From the NCBI RefSeq assembly GCF_030503435.1, contig NZ_JAUKPO010000020.1, positions 62,001-126,000 on the forward strand: a stretch of 64,000 nucleotides of DNA, read 5' to 3'. Origin of the DNA: Rhodocytophaga aerolata (GTDB lineage Bacteria; Bacteroidota; Bacteroidia; Cytophagales; 172606-1). Positions 61,762 through 64,000 of the stretch are shown piece after piece. Position 1 is the first letter of the stretch. Every line of letters begins with the position of its first letter. A program made the position numbers and the translations under genes. The notes below the pieces were generated by a model. That model searched no databases, had not been told where the DNA came from, and saw only the letters and a program-made list of their open reading frames with translations.

Positions 61762-62532
61762 GAAAATGTATCTAAAATAAACCATTTAATGCAGTCTCAG
61801 CCTCACGGAATCGTTTTTTTAAGCTCTTGGCTTAGTAAAAAGGGGTATAGTCTTGACTTGCAAAAGAGGTATAAGAAAAGCCAATGGCTGGAACCCATCG
61901 GTACAGGCGCAATGAAAAGAAGGGGTGACAAAGTGCAAATAGAAGGAGCCATATTTGCTTTGCAGCAACAGCTTAATATGTCAGTTCATATCGGAGGAAA
62001 GTCGGCGCTAGCAATGCTTGGAAAATTGCATTATCTCGAATTCAATAAGAAAGAAGTTATCTTGTTTGGCCAAGCCCATGAAAAACTCCCGAAATGGTTT
62101 TTAGATTACCACTGGGAACAAAAGGTGAAATACCATCCATCTAATTTTCTACCGCAGCATCTTAACATAATAGCATTCGAAGTCAGAAATTTTAGTATAA
62201 ATATTTCAGGACCGATACGTGCACTCATGGAATGCCTTTACCTGGCACCAAAGGAACAAAGCTTGGTAGAATGCTATGATTTCATGGAAGGTCTGAACAA
62301 TCTTTCTCCAGCTACAGTTCAGGCTATCCTGGAACAGTGCAATTCTATTAAAGTAAAAAGACTATTTCTCTTTATGGCCGAAAAAGCAAGACACTCCTGG
62401 TTTAAGTATATAAAATACGATAACATAGACTTGGGTAAAGGAAAGCGAAGCGTTGTTCCTAATGGAGTATATTTACCGCAATATGAAATAACTGTCCCTA
62501 GAGAATTGGTAAATCATAAATCAGGAATATAA
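61753..62532 (+). CDS. AbiEi-like antitoxin/regulator
   Basis: A 259-residue protein with the AbiEi arrangement. An N-terminal winged helix appears as GIVFLSSWLSKKGYSLDLQK and WLEPIGTGAMKRRGDKVQIEG. The middle has QLNMSVHIGGKSALAMLGKL, and the C-terminal antitoxin-like domain follows (INISGPIRALMECLYLAP). In type IV toxin-antitoxin systems AbiEi represses its own operon and neutralises the nucleotidyltransferase AbiEii, whose gene normally overlaps. No AbiEii gene follows here: only 14 bp separate it from the opposite-strand methyltransferase gene. It is therefore an orphan or the toxin has been replaced. Confidence 0.72.
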   Translation: MSTENVSKINHLMQSQPHGIVFLSSWLSKKGYSLDLQKRYKKSQWLEPIGTGAMKRRGDKVQIEGAIFALQQQLNMSVHIGGKSALAMLGKLHYLEFNKKEVILFGQAHEKLPKWFLDYHWEQKVKYHPSNFLPQHLNIIAFEVRNFSINISGPIRALMECLYLAPKEQSLVECYDFMEGLNNLSPATVQAILEQCNSIKVKRLFLFMAEKARHSWFKYIKYDNIDLGKGKRSVVPNGVYLPQYEITVPRELVNHKSGI

Positions 62533-62546
62533 AGCTAGTAGCTTAG

Positions 62547-64000
62547 TTATGCTGTATATGTACTTTCCTCTGTCCGTCTTAGTAGACTGAGAGCAGTCAG
62601 AGTATCCAAAAGCGGCTGTACTTTCTTAGAATTAGTTCGAAGGAAGCGGACAGCCACTTGGGCAGATGTAAGCGGAATGCCAGCCTGCTGCACGGTATCA
62701 CGTACTGCCTGCATCTGTTGAGCCAATTCAGTAGGCCAAGGCTGGGGCTCTAAGGCATCAGCGGTATTAACAACTACGATTGTTGGAGATTCAGTAGTTA
62801 GGGCTATTGTGGACTGCTGTTGACCTGATACTTGATAAGAAGGACGCAGGTACCGAACTTGACCAACATGTTCTTCGCGTGCACGTTCATGGTTGAGTTG
62901 AACCAAGCGCATCAGGATTTCAGTATCGGGAAGACCTGAAGGCCAGCCGTAGGCAGTGGCGACAGCCTCGTCTAACTGTTGGTGTAGACTTAGCACAACG
63001 GAGGCTAGGCCTTGTTGATTGATGGTTTGCTCTTTAGCTGTGAGAATCTGGCCGGCGAGTAACTTCTCTACCACATTGTAGAGGTCAGTCAGGGTAAGGC
63101 TGGGGTATTGGGCTTGCTGACGCTTGCGATGGGCGTCGAGATGCTCAGCTAGCTCACGGATATGAGCTTGTATTTCTGCTGTAGCTGCGGGGAAAGGAAA
63201 TGGGTCAAAACAACGAACTTTTCGATAGCGAGGGGTATTACCTCCTAAGTCTGCGCCAGCTGACAGAGCCCATACTACATGTATCTTGCTTGATAAAACA
63301 CCCATAATATAGGCATCATCAGAAGCCACAGCTACTAATGAATCATCAGGCAAAATTCCTTCCTTTACAAACTGAAAGATACGGTGCTTGGCAGTTGCAG
63401 GAGTTACTATATATCTTTTCAGCTCAGCTACCATCTTTCTCAACTTGGGATTTGTTTCCCCGAAAAGCCACCAATTTTCACGTCGTGAAGGACGATTATT
63501 TAAGTCTCTTGCAGGCTTTACTTTTGTAAAAACATGTTGATATACCTCAGGATAAAGCTCAAGTACTTGAAGTGAAGTCAAACCAAACAAATCAATTACC
63601 CATAAGTTACGCATCTTCTGCACCATATCCTGCCCACTAAAATAAGGCTTTATGAATGCTTGCAAATTATTACGCTTTCCAAAACCTAATTCTGAAAGTT
63701 GATTTTCTTCTATTAGAAAGCCTGTACTGAAAAGTCCCATGCCATTATTAGCTAAATCCTTATTAGCCTGTAGTATATTAGCCGAGTCAAGATCAGCACC
63801 TATGGTTAAGTCAGAATTGATTTTACCAGTTAATTCACCAGTTTCAATCTCTACTGCTTCATCCCCTTCCACACTCTTTTCATTTATGATTGTAAGTAGC
63901 TTGCCAACTGATTGGCCAAGTTCACCCACTGTAAAGGCAACTCTCACAGCAGCTCCATCAGCACTATCCACCCAAGGATGGTCAGGGATGGTGAAAGATA
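62547..64000 (-). CDS. MmeI-like class I DNA methyltransferase, C-terminal part (5' end off the window)
   Basis: The frame is open to the right edge: the visible part begins SFTIPDHPWVDSADGAAVRV, the usual MmeI-like methyltransferase text, so the catalytic N-terminal half lies outside. The visible region corresponds to the target-recognition and C-terminal domains: KRNNLQAFIKPYFSGQDMVQ, WVIDLFGLTSLQVLELYPEV, RDLNNRPSRRENWWLFGETN, ASDDAYIMGVLSSKIHVVWA, PRYRKVRCFDPFPFP. It would methylate DNA in a type IIL/IIG-like or BREX-type system. The stop at 62547 is 14 bp from the AbiEi stop. Confidence 0.8.
   Translation of the reverse strand, partial: SFTIPDHPWVDSADGAAVRVAFTVGELGQSVGKLLTIINEKSVEGDEAVEIETGELTGKINSDLTIGADLDSANILQANKDLANNGMGLFSTGFLIEENQLSELGFGKRNNLQAFIKPYFSGQDMVQKMRNLWVIDLFGLTSLQVLELYPEVYQHVFTKVKPARDLNNRPSRRENWWLFGETNPKLRKMVAELKRYIVTPATAKHRIFQFVKEGILPDDSLVAVASDDAYIMGVLSSKIHVVWALSAGADLGGNTPRYRKVRCFDPFPFPAATAEIQAHIRELAEHLDAHRKRQQAQYPSLTLTDLYNVVEKLLAGQILTAKEQTINQQGLASVVLSLHQQLDEAVATAYGWPSGLPDTEILMRLVQLNHERAREEHVGQVRYLRPSYQVSGQQQSTIALTTESPTIVVVNTADALEPQPWPTELAQQMQAVRDTVQQAGIPLTSAQVAVRFLRTNSKKVQPLLDTLTALSLLRRTEESTYTA

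Overview
The window looks like a chromosomal segment of a Bacteroidota bacterium, most likely a cytophagal-type environmental species. The evidence is an OMP_b-brl_3-type outer-membrane beta-barrel receptor, a DUF5916/CBM9 outer-membrane protein, lipoproteins and secreted proteins typical of the phylum, and moderate-to-low GC. Genus cannot be assigned from the sequence alone. Almost every gene is on the minus strand. No tRNA, rRNA or classical CRISPR array was seen.

Region 1 (1-18.9 kb) is a co-directional virus-like or particle-like gene cluster that runs off the left edge. Reading downstream from 18.9 kb, it holds a tiny membrane protein, an acidic-headed 232-residue protein followed by its own strong terminator (best candidate for the major structural protein), and a long series of small proteins with a single membrane helix, usually at the C-terminus. 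Then come an HExxH metalloprotease-like protein, a fibre with a tail-collar domain, a peptidoglycan-binding protein, a lytic transglycosylase, and finally four large right-handed beta-helix adhesins sharing one N-terminal module. No terminase, portal, tail sheath, tape measure or integrase is visible. The content fits a tailless, membrane-containing phage-like element better than a tailed prophage, but this is inference.

Region 2 (19-35 kb) is mostly host metabolism and transport: a TonB-receptor-like barrel, an acyl carrier protein, a ModA-like binding protein, DUF5916 with a coupled lipoprotein, a FetA/FetB-type ABC pair, a DUF1259 protein, an FbpABC-type ferric uptake system and a DUF1206 membrane protein. 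Region 3 (35-47 kb) is an efflux and stress block: an RND adaptor, an RND pump, a TolC-like channel, a histidine kinase/response regulator pair, rhodanese, a Cj0069-like protein and ChrA. The same 11-bp-spaced TCTGA direct repeat precedes the iron ABC operon, the TolC gene and chrA, so one OmpR-type regulator may control all three.

Region 4 (47-51 kb) is an operon with an ArsR-rhodanese regulator, an MBL-fold persulfide-dioxygenase-like/rhodanese fusion, a nucleoside phosphorylase and an MFS transporter, preceded by a perfect palindromic operator. Region 5 (51-55.5 kb) is full of decaying gene fragments around one intact and notable gene: a Cas12f/TnpB-like protein (51846-53111) that has lost the RuvC-I aspartate and the whole C-terminal zinc ribbon and RuvC-III. 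Just downstream are about 145 nt of hairpin-rich non-coding DNA and then two 25-nt direct repeats 64 nt apart. This looks like a natural nuclease-dead, RNA-guided DNA-binding system and is the strongest candidate for an undescribed system here.

Region 6 (55.5-64 kb) is an accessory or defence island: a cyclodeaminase-IrrE fusion, a RelE-type toxin-antitoxin pair with an interrupted toxin, an active-site-intact serine recombinase, an active-site-dead serine-recombinase homologue overlapping an XRE regulator, an AbiEi-like antitoxin with two operator palindromes and no adjacent toxin gene, and an MmeI-like DNA methyltransferase that runs off the right edge.
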